From a virus, in the IMG/VR virus record IMGVR_UViG_3300042507_003741, positions 17,602-81,601 of that record: a stretch of 64,000 bases of DNA; one strand, written 5' to 3'. Of this stretch, positions 55,455 through 64,000 are shown in pieces; position 1 is the first letter of the stretch; each line of letters opens with the position of its first letter. The translations under genes were made by a program, and so were the position numbers. Below the pieces are notes generated by a model, which was given only the letters and a program-made list of their open reading frames with translations, did not search any database and was not told the DNA's origin.

Positions 55455-56981
55455 TCACGTAGTGCTTGGGGACGTTCGCTTCTTGTATCCAGGCGTCGGG
55501 CCGATCACGCTCGGGCCACGCTTCGGCTTCCCGAGGAGTTGCGTGCGGCCCATGCCCTGACCACGCGGCGCCGGCTTGTTGCGGCCCTCGGCGTCAGCCA
55601 GAGCGAAGAGTTCATCGATCCGCCGCTTCACGGCCGAATACTCCGCTGAAGAGATATTGCCCTGCGAGGAGCGGATATTGAGTTCAGCCATCATCCGGCG
55701 GGCCTGGCTGCGGTAGTCCGATCCCTGGTTCTGGGCGATCTGCTGCTGGGAGTTCCGCTGGATGGAGCTGGTCTGCTGGTTCTGCTGTTCGACAGGCATG
55801 ATCGCAGGCTGCGATCCATTGCGCCGGCCCTCGGCAGCCATCTCATACAACTTGTTGGCCTGGTTGATCAGAGCGATGGACTCGGGCGTCTGGCGACCAG
55901 CCTGCCGCTGGATGTCGTTGGCCCGAGCGATGAGCGCCCGGGCCTGGGCTGCGTAGTCCGGAGGCCCCTGCTTCACGGTGGGCTGCGGAATGCCGGGAGT
56001 CGCTTCCACCGTGGGCACAGGGCGAGACTCGGCAGCCAAGTCCGCGGTTGTCGATCCCTTGACAGATGGCGGCTTAAACGCATCTTCGGGAAGCAGTTGC
56101 GTGACACCGAGTCCAGCACCAACACTAGCAGCCAAGGACTTCCACGGAACCCTGGGCCCGCCATCAACTGGCCTCGGGGGCTCGGGCTGTCCGGCCCGCA
56201 TGCCCGGGGACGGTCCACCGGTCAGCTCGTCGGCGGCCCGTGACGGCACGCCCGGGACTGGAGGCCGAGCGTCGGGCAGTCTCCGCGTGGGCTGCACAAC
56301 CTCAAACGGCACATCGATGGCCGGCATGCTGGACGGCCCCATTGGCACGCCAGCCGTCGTTCCAAGCCGGCGCTGAGTGGGAGACGGCAGGCCGCGGAGC
56401 GGAGCCGGGATCATGTCCAGTTGCCTGGTCAGGAGCTGACCCGGGCCAGACAGTTGACCAGTGACGCCCGGTCCTGGACGGCCCAGCGGGATCAGCGAAC
56501 GGATGTCCGGCTCCTGGGCGCTCGGGCCGAGCGGGAGTTCCATCTGCCGGGCTGGGCGAGGAGGCGGCGCAACGCCAGCGACGGGCGTGTCCATCACCCT
56601 CTTGGGTCGCCCGCGGCGGACGTTGTCGGCCTTGTTCACGGCGTTGCGGTACGCCTGCATGATCTCTTCGGGAGAAGCGGTGTCGATGCGAGCCGCGAAC
56701 TCGGGGTCCAGCTCCTGAAGCGCGGCACGGATATTGGGATCGGGGCGCATGCCAGTCTGGGCATTGCCAGCCACGCGGTCTTCCACGCTCACCGGACTCT
56801 CCATCCGTGCCCGTGGGGCGGGAGAGTTCATCGCATCGATGAGCCGGGAGAGGTCGGCCGGCGTCATGTTCTCCACGTTGGGGATGGAGCGAAGCAGCGC
56901 TTCAGCCTGGTCGGGATCCACGCCCCGGCCCGACAGCCACCCCATCAACGCTTCAAAGCCACGCGCCTTGCCTTTAGCCAT
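55455..56981 (-). CDS. low-complexity internal virion protein, unit 2
   Basis: The start at 56981 overlaps the preceding stop by 8 bases and gives 508 residues. Pro/Ala/Arg-rich with PRPARQMELPLGPSAQ, a short hydrophobic helix near KSLAASVGAGLGVTQLLPED, and a basic end (LLGKPKRGPSVIGPTPGYKK). It occupies the place of the much larger 16753-20616 gene and shares its composition and hydrophobic helix. Probably packed inside the capsid. No domain recognised. Confidence 0.5.
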   Translation of the reverse strand: MAKGKARGFEALMGWLSGRGVDPDQAEALLRSIPNVENMTPADLSRLIDAMNSPAPRARMESPVSVEDRVAGNAQTGMRPDPNIRAALQELDPEFAARIDTASPEEIMQAYRNAVNKADNVRRGRPKRVMDTPVAGVAPPPRPARQMELPLGPSAQEPDIRSLIPLGRPGPGVTGQLSGPGQLLTRQLDMIPAPLRGLPSPTQRRLGTTAGVPMGPSSMPAIDVPFEVVQPTRRLPDARPPVPGVPSRAADELTGGPSPGMRAGQPEPPRPVDGGPRVPWKSLAASVGAGLGVTQLLPEDAFKPPSVKGSTTADLAAESRPVPTVEATPGIPQPTVKQGPPDYAAQARALIARANDIQRQAGRQTPESIALINQANKLYEMAAEGRRNGSQPAIMPVEQQNQQTSSIQRNSQQQIAQNQGSDYRSQARRMMAELNIRSSQGNISSAEYSAVKRRIDELFALADAEGRNKPAPRGQGMGRTQLLGKPKRGPSVIGPTPGYKKRTSPSTT

Positions 56982-57231
56982 TCTTCTTCGCCTTCTTCTT
57001 GGGAAGGTCCGCCAGCTCACCGTCGCCAGGAAGATCGTCTTCGGCTACCTCGGGAGTGTTCGGCTTGCCGTGCATCTCCTCGTCCAGGTCAGCCAGGTCG
57101 TTCTTCTCAGCCCGCTTCTGGAGCTTGTCCAGGATCTTCTTCTCGTCACCGTCCTTGGCGACCAGGAGTTGCTTCACCATGCGCTCCAGAGCCGAGCGGT
57201 TGAGGTCACGGATGTCGAAGTCCATCTTCAT
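56974..57231 (-). CDS. small acidic structural protein, unit 2
   Basis: This 85-residue protein, MKMDFDIRDLNRSALERMVK, is followed by KILDKLQKRAEKNDLADLDE and an acidic end closed by KKKAKKNG. It is homologous to 20616-20906 in position, start and charge pattern. It overlaps both neighbours. It may chaperone or organise the large basic internal proteins. Confidence 0.55.
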   Translation of the reverse strand: MKMDFDIRDLNRSALERMVKQLLVAKDGDEKKILDKLQKRAEKNDLADLDEEMHGKPNTPEVAEDDLPGDGELADLPKKKAKKNG

Positions 57232-57617
57232 TACATAAGCCCCGAAAGAGCGCCGGCCCGCTGAAGCTGGGCCATGGCATTGGCGTAAGCGTTCTGCTGC
57301 TGAAGCGCGCCAAGCGCCTGAGCAAACTGTTCCTGGCCCTGCTCGGCCGTCAGACCAGCCAGCGCGGCGGTGTTGGCCTGCTGGGCCTGCTGGCCGTAGG
57401 CGTCCGCAATGCCATCAGCCATAGCCGTGGCCGCCTTGGCCCCGGCATGCTGCCGCTGGCCAGCGCCGCGGGACATGCCCGGTCGGTCAAGCGGCTTGAG
57501 GTTGTAGCGCACATCACCAGCCGCGTGAGCCTGGGCCATTCCGGCGTTGAACGGGCTGGGGTTGGCACGGTAGTCATAGGACGGCAGCGGCGGCTGCGCC
57601 AGGTTGACGTTGTTCAT
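57231..57617 (-). CDS. Ala/Gln-rich small virion protein, unit 2
   Basis: This 128-residue protein has GMSRGAGQRQHAGAKAATAM, then ADAYGQQAQQANTAALAGLT, and ends QLQRAGALSGLM. It corresponds to 20918-21451 (GVSRGKGQQ). Helical, no membrane segment. Overlaps its neighbours by 1-4 bases. Probable part of the internal core. Confidence 0.5.
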   Translation of the reverse strand: MNNVNLAQPPLPSYDYRANPSPFNAGMAQAHAAGDVRYNLKPLDRPGMSRGAGQRQHAGAKAATAMADGIADAYGQQAQQANTAALAGLTAEQGQEQFAQALGALQQQNAYANAMAQLQRAGALSGLM

Positions 57618-57937
57618 CGAAATAGCCCCCCAAGGAGACTGCCAGCCAGAGAAGACTGGTACTGGTTTTGGAGTTGCTGAAGGCCCGCCATCTGTTGCAA
57701 GCCCTGGAGGGCAAGGCCGCGCTGGGCCTGCTGCTGGGCTACGCCGTACTGCATGTTGGCGTTGTCGGCCTCACGGGAGTAATCAGCCGCACGCACGCTG
57801 GCCGCCGCGTTGTAGGTGTCCTTGGCCGTCTGGTCGTACCCCGCGGGGGACTGCTTCTTCATGCCGGCCACCGCACCCGCACGCATCTCGTCGGAGATGG
57901 GAGGGCGGTACGCGAGCCTGGTGTCGTACGAAATCAC
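57614..57937 (-). CDS. small Gln/Ala-rich virion protein, unit 2
   Basis: GTG at 57937 overlaps the upstream TAG by one base (TAGTG); 107 residues. It contains ISYDTRLAYRPPISDEMRAG, AKDTYNAAASVRAADYSREA, NANMQYGVAQQQAQRGLALQ and a C-terminal SLAGSLLGGLF. It occupies the position of 21451-21813. Helical, structural by context. Not recognised as a named family. Confidence 0.5.
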   Translation of the reverse strand: MISYDTRLAYRPPISDEMRAGAVAGMKKQSPAGYDQTAKDTYNAAASVRAADYSREADNANMQYGVAQQQAQRGLALQGLQQMAGLQQLQNQYQSSLAGSLLGGLFR

Positions 57938-58923
57938 TAGCCCATATCTCCAATGAAGCCCCGCCCGCTGGCGATGACTGAGGCGGGCGTGCCGGGCCGC
58001 CAAGCCTTCCTCGGCGCCTGCGGCCCAGTGATCCCAAAGGCGTTATGCAGATTCGTCATGGCGCCTTGCATCATCTGCCCGTACTGGTTCAGTTGCCCCA
58101 ACGCACCGCTGTACCCGGAGTTCAACTGGTTCAGAACGCCACCAAACTGGGCACGGTTCGCTGGGTTGTTCTGCGTGGCATAGAACTGGTTCATGCCCAT
58201 CTGCGATGCACCAAGCCCCTGGCCGGCGAGGGAGTGCAGGCCACCCAGAGTCTGGGAGAGCATCTGCTGCGGGGCGTACCGCGAGCTGTAATAGGCGCGG
58301 TCAAGCTGGTCCCGTCCGGAGTCGGCCTGCGACGAGATGCCACCGTCGCCCGACAGGATGTCGCGCCGCAGCGTGTTCAGGAACGACATTGATCCGCCCG
58401 GGGAAGACGAACCGCCAAACGAGCCCGATGAAATGGGCCCCGACACGCCCGTCGCAGAGAACCCCGATCCAGGGGCGTTCATGCCAGACAGCACTCCAGC
58501 CCCAGCCAGGGCAGCCAGGTTGTTGTTGCGGCCAGTGGCGTACTGCGAACGGGCCATCTGATTGGCGGCCTGCATGTCAGCCGCAGACTTTTGGTACGCA
58601 GCCTGGTTGGCCGCCCACGCCTGCATGGCGTTATTGCTGGCCCCACCAAACGCACTGAGGGCCCCAGCCCCGATGTTGGAGGCAGCGTTCTGGCGGGCCG
58701 CTTCTGCCATGGCATTGGCGCCGTACCAGCCGGTTCGCTCGTTGGCCATAGCACCGGCGACGTTGCCCAGTCCCTGTGCCATGCCGCCAAACGCCTGCCC
58801 TGCCGCGCCGGCGAACTGCCCGGGCTGCGAGTAGAGCGCGCCCAGCAGGCTCGCCTGGGCTTGAGCCCTCTGGCCTGCGGCCCCGTCGTTAAAGGAGGCG
58901 TACGGCTGTGTGGTGTTAAACAT
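57937..58923 (-). CDS. Ala/Gly/Gln-rich internal virion protein, unit 2
   Basis: This 328-residue protein follows a GGACATTAGTC gap. Segments: AQASLLGALYSQPGQFAGAA, NAMAEAARQNAASNIGAGAL, SSRYAPQQMLSQTLGGLHSL, AGQGLGASQMGMNQFYATQN and a final GRGFIGDMG. Low-complexity, helical, with no cysteine. It opens the internal-virion sub-operon, as 22160-22789 does in unit 1, but is not clearly homologous. Probable core protein. Confidence 0.5.
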   Translation of the reverse strand: MFNTTQPYASFNDGAAGQRAQAQASLLGALYSQPGQFAGAAGQAFGGMAQGLGNVAGAMANERTGWYGANAMAEAARQNAASNIGAGALSAFGGASNNAMQAWAANQAAYQKSAADMQAANQMARSQYATGRNNNLAALAGAGVLSGMNAPGSGFSATGVSGPISSGSFGGSSSPGGSMSFLNTLRRDILSGDGGISSQADSGRDQLDRAYYSSRYAPQQMLSQTLGGLHSLAGQGLGASQMGMNQFYATQNNPANRAQFGGVLNQLNSGYSGALGQLNQYGQMMQGAMTNLHNAFGITGPQAPRKAWRPGTPASVIASGRGFIGDMG

Positions 58924-58937
58924 GCATATCCCTCACT

Positions 58938-58950
58938 GACTAATGTCCGT
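58938..58950 (-). promoter_or_regulatory. late-gap motif copy 3
   Basis: The minus strand reads ACGGACATTAGTC, then AGTGAGGGATATGC and the ATG at 58923. It fills the 28-base gap before the internal virion genes, at the homologous place to 22804-22818 in unit 1. Confidence 0.45.
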
Positions 58951-58951
58951 T

Positions 58952-59704
58952 TCAGGGCCGGATGACTACCTTCAGGTTGACCCCTAGTTTCCGCTCGTCT
59001 ACGCGGCAGTATTCCTCGTTGAAAGTGGCCTTGCGCAGAATCTTTTTGTTCTGCGGCCAGCCGGTGATCTGGAGCGACCGTATTTGGCGCTCCAGCGCAC
59101 GGACACGCCCGTCCAGGTTTATGAGCCAGTTGACAATGGGCCGCAGGTCGGCGTTGATTTCCTGGGTGATGTTGTTGATATTCAGCAAGAAACCAGGAAT
59201 GCCATCCAAACCCCTGGCCCCCTGCGGGCCGGCTGGGCCATCAGCCCCGTCTGTTCCGGGAGCAGGGTCACCATTGATGGTCTGGACGGTGATGTTGTTG
59301 GCGACATGGTTTTCGGTGGTCAGGTTCTCGGTGTACGTATCACCCTGAACCGTGACCGCAGGAGCCGTGTAGTATTGGTTGAGACTCTGCTGGAGCACCG
59401 TCCGGAGATCGAAGTACGGCGACCCGTAGAACGTGCTGTTCCAATCGCCGGCCTGGTATCCGCCACCGCTCGGGGCTTCAACGAACCCCTGCGGTCGGAA
59501 TAGGCCCGGGTAGTCGTTGGGGTTCCAGCCGCCGGCTGGCACCAGACCACCGGGAGGGGAGGCCAGGCCGTTACTGAAGGCCACTGGCCCCCGATGCTCC
59601 ATCGGCTGGGTGCAGTTGAACAGGGATTGCGTCAGTGCCTGCTGGGCAGGACTGACCTGCCCCTGCATCGCCCTGTTAAACGCTGGAGCCGCGCGTGTCA
59701 GCAT
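58952..59704 (-). CDS. tail fibre with short collagen-like repeat
   Basis: This 250-residue protein has an N-terminal beta/loop region (PAFNRAMQGQVSPAQQALTQ; LGTFYGSPYF-like), a beta stretch NHVANNITVQTINGDPAPG, a Gly-x-y run (GADGPAGPQGARGLDGIPG), then a helical coiled coil (NINNITQEINADLRPIVNWL, NLDGRVRALERQIRSLQITG) and a C-terminal VDERKLGVNLKVVIRP. Collagen-like repeats plus coiled coil are typical of trimeric fibres. It replaces the Cys-rich proteins of unit 1, so it probably sets host range. Confidence 0.6.
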   Translation of the reverse strand: MLTRAAPAFNRAMQGQVSPAQQALTQSLFNCTQPMEHRGPVAFSNGLASPPGGLVPAGGWNPNDYPGLFRPQGFVEAPSGGGYQAGDWNSTFYGSPYFDLRTVLQQSLNQYYTAPAVTVQGDTYTENLTTENHVANNITVQTINGDPAPGTDGADGPAGPQGARGLDGIPGFLLNINNITQEINADLRPIVNWLINLDGRVRALERQIRSLQITGWPQNKKILRKATFNEEYCRVDERKLGVNLKVVIRP

Positions 59705-62328
59705 CAGCTTGCCCCCGCAACTGTCATGGAGTGGAGCTGCACGGTGCCCGTGGACTGCGTTCCAGACAGGGCAATCGCCACATGCCGATCACCACCGGCA
59801 CTCATCTCGTCCACTCGGCCGGACATGCTGACGCGGGCGTACCCCGTCGCCTGGCCAAGAGCGCTGCGGTCGGAGGCCATGTTAAGCGTGGCGACTGACG
59901 AGCCGGTAACGACAGTCACGCCATCCCCGCGGTCGGCGGCAACGGCATTGGTGCGAGCGACGGTGGAGTTGTTGTAGTGCAGGCCAATCGCCAGCGACTC
60001 AGGCGTCGGCGTGTACAGTATGCCCAGCGAACGGTTGCCCTTCTCGTCCACCAACGGACGCGGAGAGCTGCGATAGAGCCACGGCACGGCGGTAGTGCTA
60101 CCGGAAGTAGTGGCATCGACACGCCCGCCAGGCTGAAGGATTTTGCCTGCCTCGCCGCCGTACAGCACCGTCTGCCGCTGGCCAGCAACGGACGCAGCGG
60201 CATGCGGGAGCGCCTGCGGGAACGTCTCCTCCCACCACGCCTGCGTGGACAGCGAGTAGCACAGCGCCCGCTTGGGGTAGATCCCATCCGTGGACTGGCA
60301 GTAAAAGAACCGGATGACCCGCTCCTGCGGGCTGGCCTTCACATAGCAGTATTTGCGCTTGGTGAAGTCGATGATGCCGTCACGCCAGTAGTTGTCGATG
60401 GGGGCCGAGATGGCCTGCTCCTGTGACCCGTCGAAGGCGTAGACCCCATAGTCATCCGCAATAAACGCCACGCCCCCAAACACATCCCAGCACCGGGAGT
60501 TCATCGCCCCGCGGTAAGACACCAGCGTGATCGACGCATCGATGATCGGCTGACTGACATACTGCAAGCGGTATACATGCCGGTTCTGGGCAATCAGCAT
60601 GGATCCGCCGAAGGGAATCAACGCCACAATCGCATCGGAGTCGATGGCGTTTTCCTGCACCACCAGCTCGTTGGATTCGGGCACCGACTCGGGCTCGTCC
60701 ACCTCGGAGTAGTAGAGGCTGTTGGGCTTGCTGCCGGTGGTGTCCACGGCATACCAGGCCCGGTCCTGGAACATGCAGCCAACGGCCATGGTCTGCGGCG
60801 GCGGGTCGAACCGACGAGCGTTGACCTGGCCGCTGGGAAGGACAATCGGCATCAGGCCGTAGACGCTGCTGACGTTCGACGCAACCGTATTGCGGTCGGT
60901 GTCCAGCAGGTCCAGGTCCGTGAGGGTGTCCACGTAGGATGTGGTCGTAAACTCGCCTCCCACCTTGTCGATTCGGGCCACCCGGTACAGCACCACCGAC
61001 TGATCGGCGGTGGTCCGCCACAACTCAATCGCATGCACCCGGCTCTCCATGCCTTGGTTGTTCAGCGACCAGGTGAGCGACTGGAGGCCAGTGGTGGCAT
61101 CGATCTCCTTCAGTTCGGAGATGGAACTTGGGATCGGGCCGCCCTGAGACTCGGGCGTGTCATCCAGGTAGCGGATGCAGCACTGATAGATCCCTTTGAT
61201 AGTGGGGGCGACCACTGCAAGGGCCTTGGCGCTGGTGTCAGCAATGGCTGCCGTGGGCGGGAGTGAGTATCGACCGCCCGCCAACACCGTCACGCCAGTG
61301 ATCTGCCCGGCGGAGTTGATGGCGCAGGTCGCTGCCGCACCGCCACCCAGGTAGTCCTGCGGATGAGGGTAGAACGTGATGACGGGCGGAGACATATACC
61401 CCGTGCCAGAGTTTGCCACCGACACAGAGTGAACGGAATACTCTAGGATGGGCCTGGCCGACGCCTGCGTGGTCGCGCCTCCTCCGGTAAGCGAAACCGT
61501 CACTCCGGTGGCCGTGGCACCTGTCCCTCCCGCCAGAACATCGGCACCCACCACCACCTTGTCATCCGTGTCCACGCCAACAACAACATTGGCGCCCGTC
61601 AGGCCCTGGGTGTTGTGAAACGTGACCGTTGGTGCCCCGGTGTAGCCAGATCCGACAGAGAGGAACTCCAGGCCCACAAGGCTCCCTTGGACGTTGCAGG
61701 TAAACGCAGCGCTACTGCCCTGCCCGCCGACAAAAGACACCTGCGGGGCGGCCGTGTATCCCGTACCGCGGTCGGTTAGCCGCACGCCGCTGACCCGGCC
61801 GTTGGCGACCGTCACCACTGCCGCCGCTGACGTTGTCGCCCCGCCACCAGTAAACGCGGCCCCCGGGACGCTCGCGTAGCCATTGCCGCGGTCGATGACC
61901 TGCACTTCGGCAACGTAATACTTCTGCCCCGAGGTCGATCCGACAGGGGCGGCAAAGCTCGCCGGCTTAGAGATGCCCAGCGGTTCCAGGTATGGCGTCT
62001 CGCCGTCCCAGCGGAACCCACGGCCGTGGCCGTCCACGCCGTACATGTCATGCCGGCCTTTGAAGAACGTCACGGGCCGGGTGCCGGCGAACGACAGGAC
62101 GCTAGCGGTGGCTGCTGCGGCGCCGGCTGAAAACGAAACGGTCGGGGCCGAGGTGTATCCCGTGCCGGCGTTGGTGATGAGCACGCTCTGGACCATGGTG
62201 CCGGCCATCTGGGCGACCGCCGCGGCGCCAGTCCCGCCGCCACCGGAGATGGTCACGGAAGGCGCAGAGCCATAGCCGCTGCCGCCAGAGCCCACCGTCA
62301 CCTTGACCACCCCAGAACCAAGCTGCAT
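59704..62328 (-). CDS. tail nozzle protein (T7 gp12/TTB-like) with GxGY repeats, unit 2
   Basis: This 874-residue protein has an N-terminal ~410 residues with seven or eight modules such as [35 protein letters not shown] and [19 protein letters not shown]. The rest is the nozzle propeller: [59 protein letters not shown] and [17 protein letters not shown]. Homologous to 25501-28461. It closes the tail after the gp11-like adaptor. Confidence 0.8.
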   Translation of the reverse strand: MQLGSGVVKVTVGSGGSGYGSAPSVTISGGGGTGAAAVAQMAGTMVQSVLITNAGTGYTSAPTVSFSAGAAAATASVLSFAGTRPVTFFKGRHDMYGVDGHGRGFRWDGETPYLEPLGISKPASFAAPVGSTSGQKYYVAEVQVIDRGNGYASVPGAAFTGGGATTSAAAVVTVANGRVSGVRLTDRGTGYTAAPQVSFVGGQGSSAAFTCNVQGSLVGLEFLSVGSGYTGAPTVTFHNTQGLTGANVVVGVDTDDKVVVGADVLAGGTGATATGVTVSLTGGGATTQASARPILEYSVHSVSVANSGTGYMSPPVITFYPHPQDYLGGGAAATCAINSAGQITGVTVLAGGRYSLPPTAAIADTSAKALAVVAPTIKGIYQCCIRYLDDTPESQGGPIPSSISELKEIDATTGLQSLTWSLNNQGMESRVHAIELWRTTADQSVVLYRVARIDKVGGEFTTTSYVDTLTDLDLLDTDRNTVASNVSSVYGLMPIVLPSGQVNARRFDPPPQTMAVGCMFQDRAWYAVDTTGSKPNSLYYSEVDEPESVPESNELVVQENAIDSDAIVALIPFGGSMLIAQNRHVYRLQYVSQPIIDASITLVSYRGAMNSRCWDVFGGVAFIADDYGVYAFDGSQEQAISAPIDNYWRDGIIDFTKRKYCYVKASPQERVIRFFYCQSTDGIYPKRALCYSLSTQAWWEETFPQALPHAAASVAGQRQTVLYGGEAGKILQPGGRVDATTSGSTTAVPWLYRSSPRPLVDEKGNRSLGILYTPTPESLAIGLHYNNSTVARTNAVAADRGDGVTVVTGSSVATLNMASDRSALGQATGYARVSMSGRVDEMSAGGDRHVAIALSGTQSTGTVQLHSMTVAGAS

Positions 62329-62597
62329 TAGACAGCCCCCTTGGCAACATAGATCCCGCCTGCGGCGTTCTGGTAGACCAAGTGGCCTGTGGTGCTGTGC
62401 TGAAAGTGAAACATCTGCACAACGGCCGTGGTGGATCCGGTGTGCGTGGCGAACGACACGTTGGTCATGCCGCTGCGGACAACGACAGACCCCGGCACCA
62501 GGGCTTGCAGATTGACCTGCGTGGCCGCCGCAGTCGCAGGCACAGAGTAGGGGCTGGCGTTAGTGACCAGACCCTTCCATGAGTCTATGGTGATCAT
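62328..62597 (-). CDS. split N-terminal part of the nozzle protein, unit 2
   Basis: This 89-residue protein has [40 protein letters not shown] and [17 protein letters not shown]. It corresponds to 28458-28826 with the same GLVTNASPY and PG...R.GM motif. It ends at the nozzle start and its own start overlaps the adaptor stop. Confidence 0.6.
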   Translation of the reverse strand: MITIDSWKGLVTNASPYSVPATAAATQVNLQALVPGSVVVRSGMTNVSFATHTGSTTAVVQMFHFQHSTTGHLVYQNAAGGIYVAKGAV

Positions 62598-63733
62598 CCC
62601 TGGTCTGGCATGAGCGGGCTACGCCAGCCCCCGTAATGGTAAATCTGTCGGCTGCGACCGCTGAGTGGAGCGAGCTGGTCCTGTTCCATCGCCAACCTGA
62701 GATCCCTCTGGTACATCTGGAACATCTTGTCCACCGCCTGTCCGCGGATGCGTGCCAGCCAGTAGTCGCAGCAGCTATCCAGGGCGGCCTGCATGTGAGG
62801 TGCGACATCCATCGGGTCAGTGATCAAATACTTGGTCGAACCGGCCACCGTCCCAGAGTCATCGGTGGTCAGTGCGGTCGAAGACCCAACCGTAGCGATG
62901 CGGCTCTCGGACACCCACGGCGTCAGCGACTCAATCGGCCCCGGGATGTTGGTAACATCGCCAACACGCAGGATCGAACCCACCATCGCAGACGAGAAGG
63001 CAGTTCCCGTTCCGGTGACGGTGGCGGCGCTGCGGCTGATCGTCCCCTGACGCAGGGCTGCCTCATGGCCGGAATAGCGAATCGGCCTGGCAGTACGCCG
63101 GTAGGTGAAGTCGATGGTTTCCTTGGCGGTCGGCCATCCCACCAACTTGATCGCCCAGCTCGCACCGTGGGGGTCTTTGATCAGGGTCCAGTGGTAGGGC
63201 TCACCCGACGAGTTGCTCACCCGTTCGATCTTCATCGCCTCATCGGGGGTCACATACAGCCCAGACCACCAGTTGAACTCGTCGCTGGGCTCGTCCATGT
63301 TTTTGAAGTCGGACGGCAACGGGTAGATGGTGCGGAACAGGGTGAATGGTGACCCGGCCGTCACATCGATCCCAGAGAAGGCCGACTCCAGCGTCACCGC
63401 CGTGGCACTGGAATAGGAGGCGAGTGGATACGAACGGTCGCCTGTCCGGAGAGTCCAGTGTTTGGCGTTCGACGCCGTCACGCCGGCCGTGGCAAAAGAC
63501 CCTCCAGTGAGCGTCACGGCTCCGGAGGACACTCCGATGGTCCCGGTGGTATATGCCGGATTGGTGACGATGCGCCCGTGAACGGAGTAGTAGCCCCAGT
63601 CACGGATCGTTGTCAGCTCGTTGTACGCCCGATGAATGGCAGACCGGATGTCACGCTGCTCGGCATCCTGCGGCCCGCCGTAGGAGGAGACAATCAGGGA
63701 TTCAACCAGGTCGTAGTATGTGATGTAGCCCAC
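62594..63733 (-). CDS. tail adaptor/tubular protein A (T7 gp11-like), unit 2
   Basis: This 379-residue protein has YYDLVESLIVSSYGGPQDAE, IRSAIHRAYNELTTIRDWGY, then DFTYRRTARPIRYSGHEAAL and a C-terminal KMFQMYQRDLRLAMEQDQLA. Compared with the unit 1 gene it carries an added beta domain (ISRSAATVTGTGTAFSSAMV ... TLTTDD-like). It forms the ring below the portal. Its start is at 63733, just after a partial gene at the right edge. Confidence 0.75.
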   Translation of the reverse strand: MGYITYYDLVESLIVSSYGGPQDAEQRDIRSAIHRAYNELTTIRDWGYYSVHGRIVTNPAYTTGTIGVSSGAVTLTGGSFATAGVTASNAKHWTLRTGDRSYPLASYSSATAVTLESAFSGIDVTAGSPFTLFRTIYPLPSDFKNMDEPSDEFNWWSGLYVTPDEAMKIERVSNSSGEPYHWTLIKDPHGASWAIKLVGWPTAKETIDFTYRRTARPIRYSGHEAALRQGTISRSAATVTGTGTAFSSAMVGSILRVGDVTNIPGPIESLTPWVSESRIATVGSSTALTTDDSGTVAGSTKYLITDPMDVAPHMQAALDSCCDYWLARIRGQAVDKMFQMYQRDLRLAMEQDQLAPLSGRSRQIYHYGGWRSPLMPDQG

Positions 63734-64000
63734 TTACTCCCCCTCTGCCGGCAGCATCGCGACGGCGTCGGCCCACGGCATCACTTCGACGGCAGGCAAA
63801 AGCACGGCCATATCCGCGTGTCGCCACATCTCGTACAGCAGACCGCCGGGCGTGACTTCGGTGAGTAGGTCGGCCGAAAGCATGAGACGGCCATCCGTCA
63901 AGACGCGAGGAACTGGCACGCACTTGCTGGTGCCATGCTCTGCGTGGAGTTCCGCGAGCCTTGCGGCGAGCTGCGGTGTGAACACCAGCGCGTATTGTCT
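63734..64000 (-). CDS. hypothetical protein, 5' end beyond the window
   Basis: The frame is open to the right edge; the visible part reads QYALVFTPQLAARLAELHAE, PVPRVLTDGRLMLSADLLTE, and ends DAVAMLPAEGE. The previous codons continue past the window, so the GTG at 63985 may not be the true start. It precedes the tail adaptor gene, a place usually held by a head-tail or small accessory protein. Not recognised. Confidence 0.45.
   Translation of the reverse strand, partial: RQYALVFTPQLAARLAELHAEHGTSKCVPVPRVLTDGRLMLSADLLTEVTPGGLLYEMWRHADMAVLLPAVEVMPWADAVAMLPAEGE

Noticed and set aside
1-64000. CRISPR array
   Set aside because: No series of identical direct repeats with unique spacers was found. 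The repeats at 41.7-42.7 kb are palindromic and separated by genes.

Overview
The window reads as phage DNA from end to end: GC-rich, tightly packed, almost entirely on the minus strand, with genes joined by ATGA, GTGA or TGATG overlaps. No ribosomal, tRNA or metabolic host gene was found. The proteins point to tailed, short-tailed (podovirus-like, T7-style tail) temperate viruses: tyrosine integrases, terminase, portal, HK97-type capsid protein, scaffold, tail adaptor (gp11-like), tail nozzle (gp12-like) and a set of very large Ala/Gln-rich internal virion proteins. The host cannot be read directly. The attC-like palindromes at 41.7-42.7 kb resemble, from memory, those of planctomycete integrons, so a planctomycete or another integron-bearing host is a guess only.

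The most striking large-scale feature is that the window holds two diverged copies of one gene plan, head to tail. Reading right to left, which is the direction of transcription, the order is: tail and internal virion genes of unit 2 (64.0-50.2 kb); integrase 2 on the plus strand; recombination genes of unit 2 (RecE-like nuclease, ERF annealing protein, SSB, SF2 helicase; 49.0-45.6 kb); small accessory genes, four of them separated by attC-like palindromes (45.5-41.1 kb); a complete virion module of unit 1 (41.1-11.2 kb: scaffold, capsid, endonuclease VII, terminase, portal, tail, internal virion proteins); integrase 1 on the plus strand; recombination genes of unit 1 (10.4-6.8 kb); nucleases and nucleotide-pool enzymes (6.8-3.4 kb); and a possible lysis or host-interaction cluster with a papain-like peptidase, several membrane proteins and the start of a LamG-like fibre gene (3.4 kb to the left edge). 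This fits tandem related prophages, one virus with a duplicated module, or a chimeric assembly. Sequence alone does not decide between them.

How the parts work together: the integrase handles lysogeny. The RecE-like exonuclease, ERF annealing protein, helicase and nucleases form a phage recombination and replication set. A DUF5664/MazZ-like protein and an HD phosphohydrolase may shape the dNTP pool. The late module builds the capsid, packages DNA, and assembles the tail and the ejection proteins. Regulation visible in the sequence includes a good sigma70-type promoter and a hairpin that hides the ribosome site before integrase 1. A shared motif, GGACATAAATC, lies in the few gaps of the late operons, and strong intercistronic hairpins lie after the capsid genes and within both recombination operons.

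The most unusual element is the run of attC-like recombination sites inside phage accessory DNA with no integron integrase nearby. Other points worth attention are the pseudo-dimeric DUF5664 protein, the HNH/Hjc-like double nuclease with an internal start, the papain-like enzyme in a candidate lysis position, and several small genes (22, 34 and 47 residues) that are easily missed.
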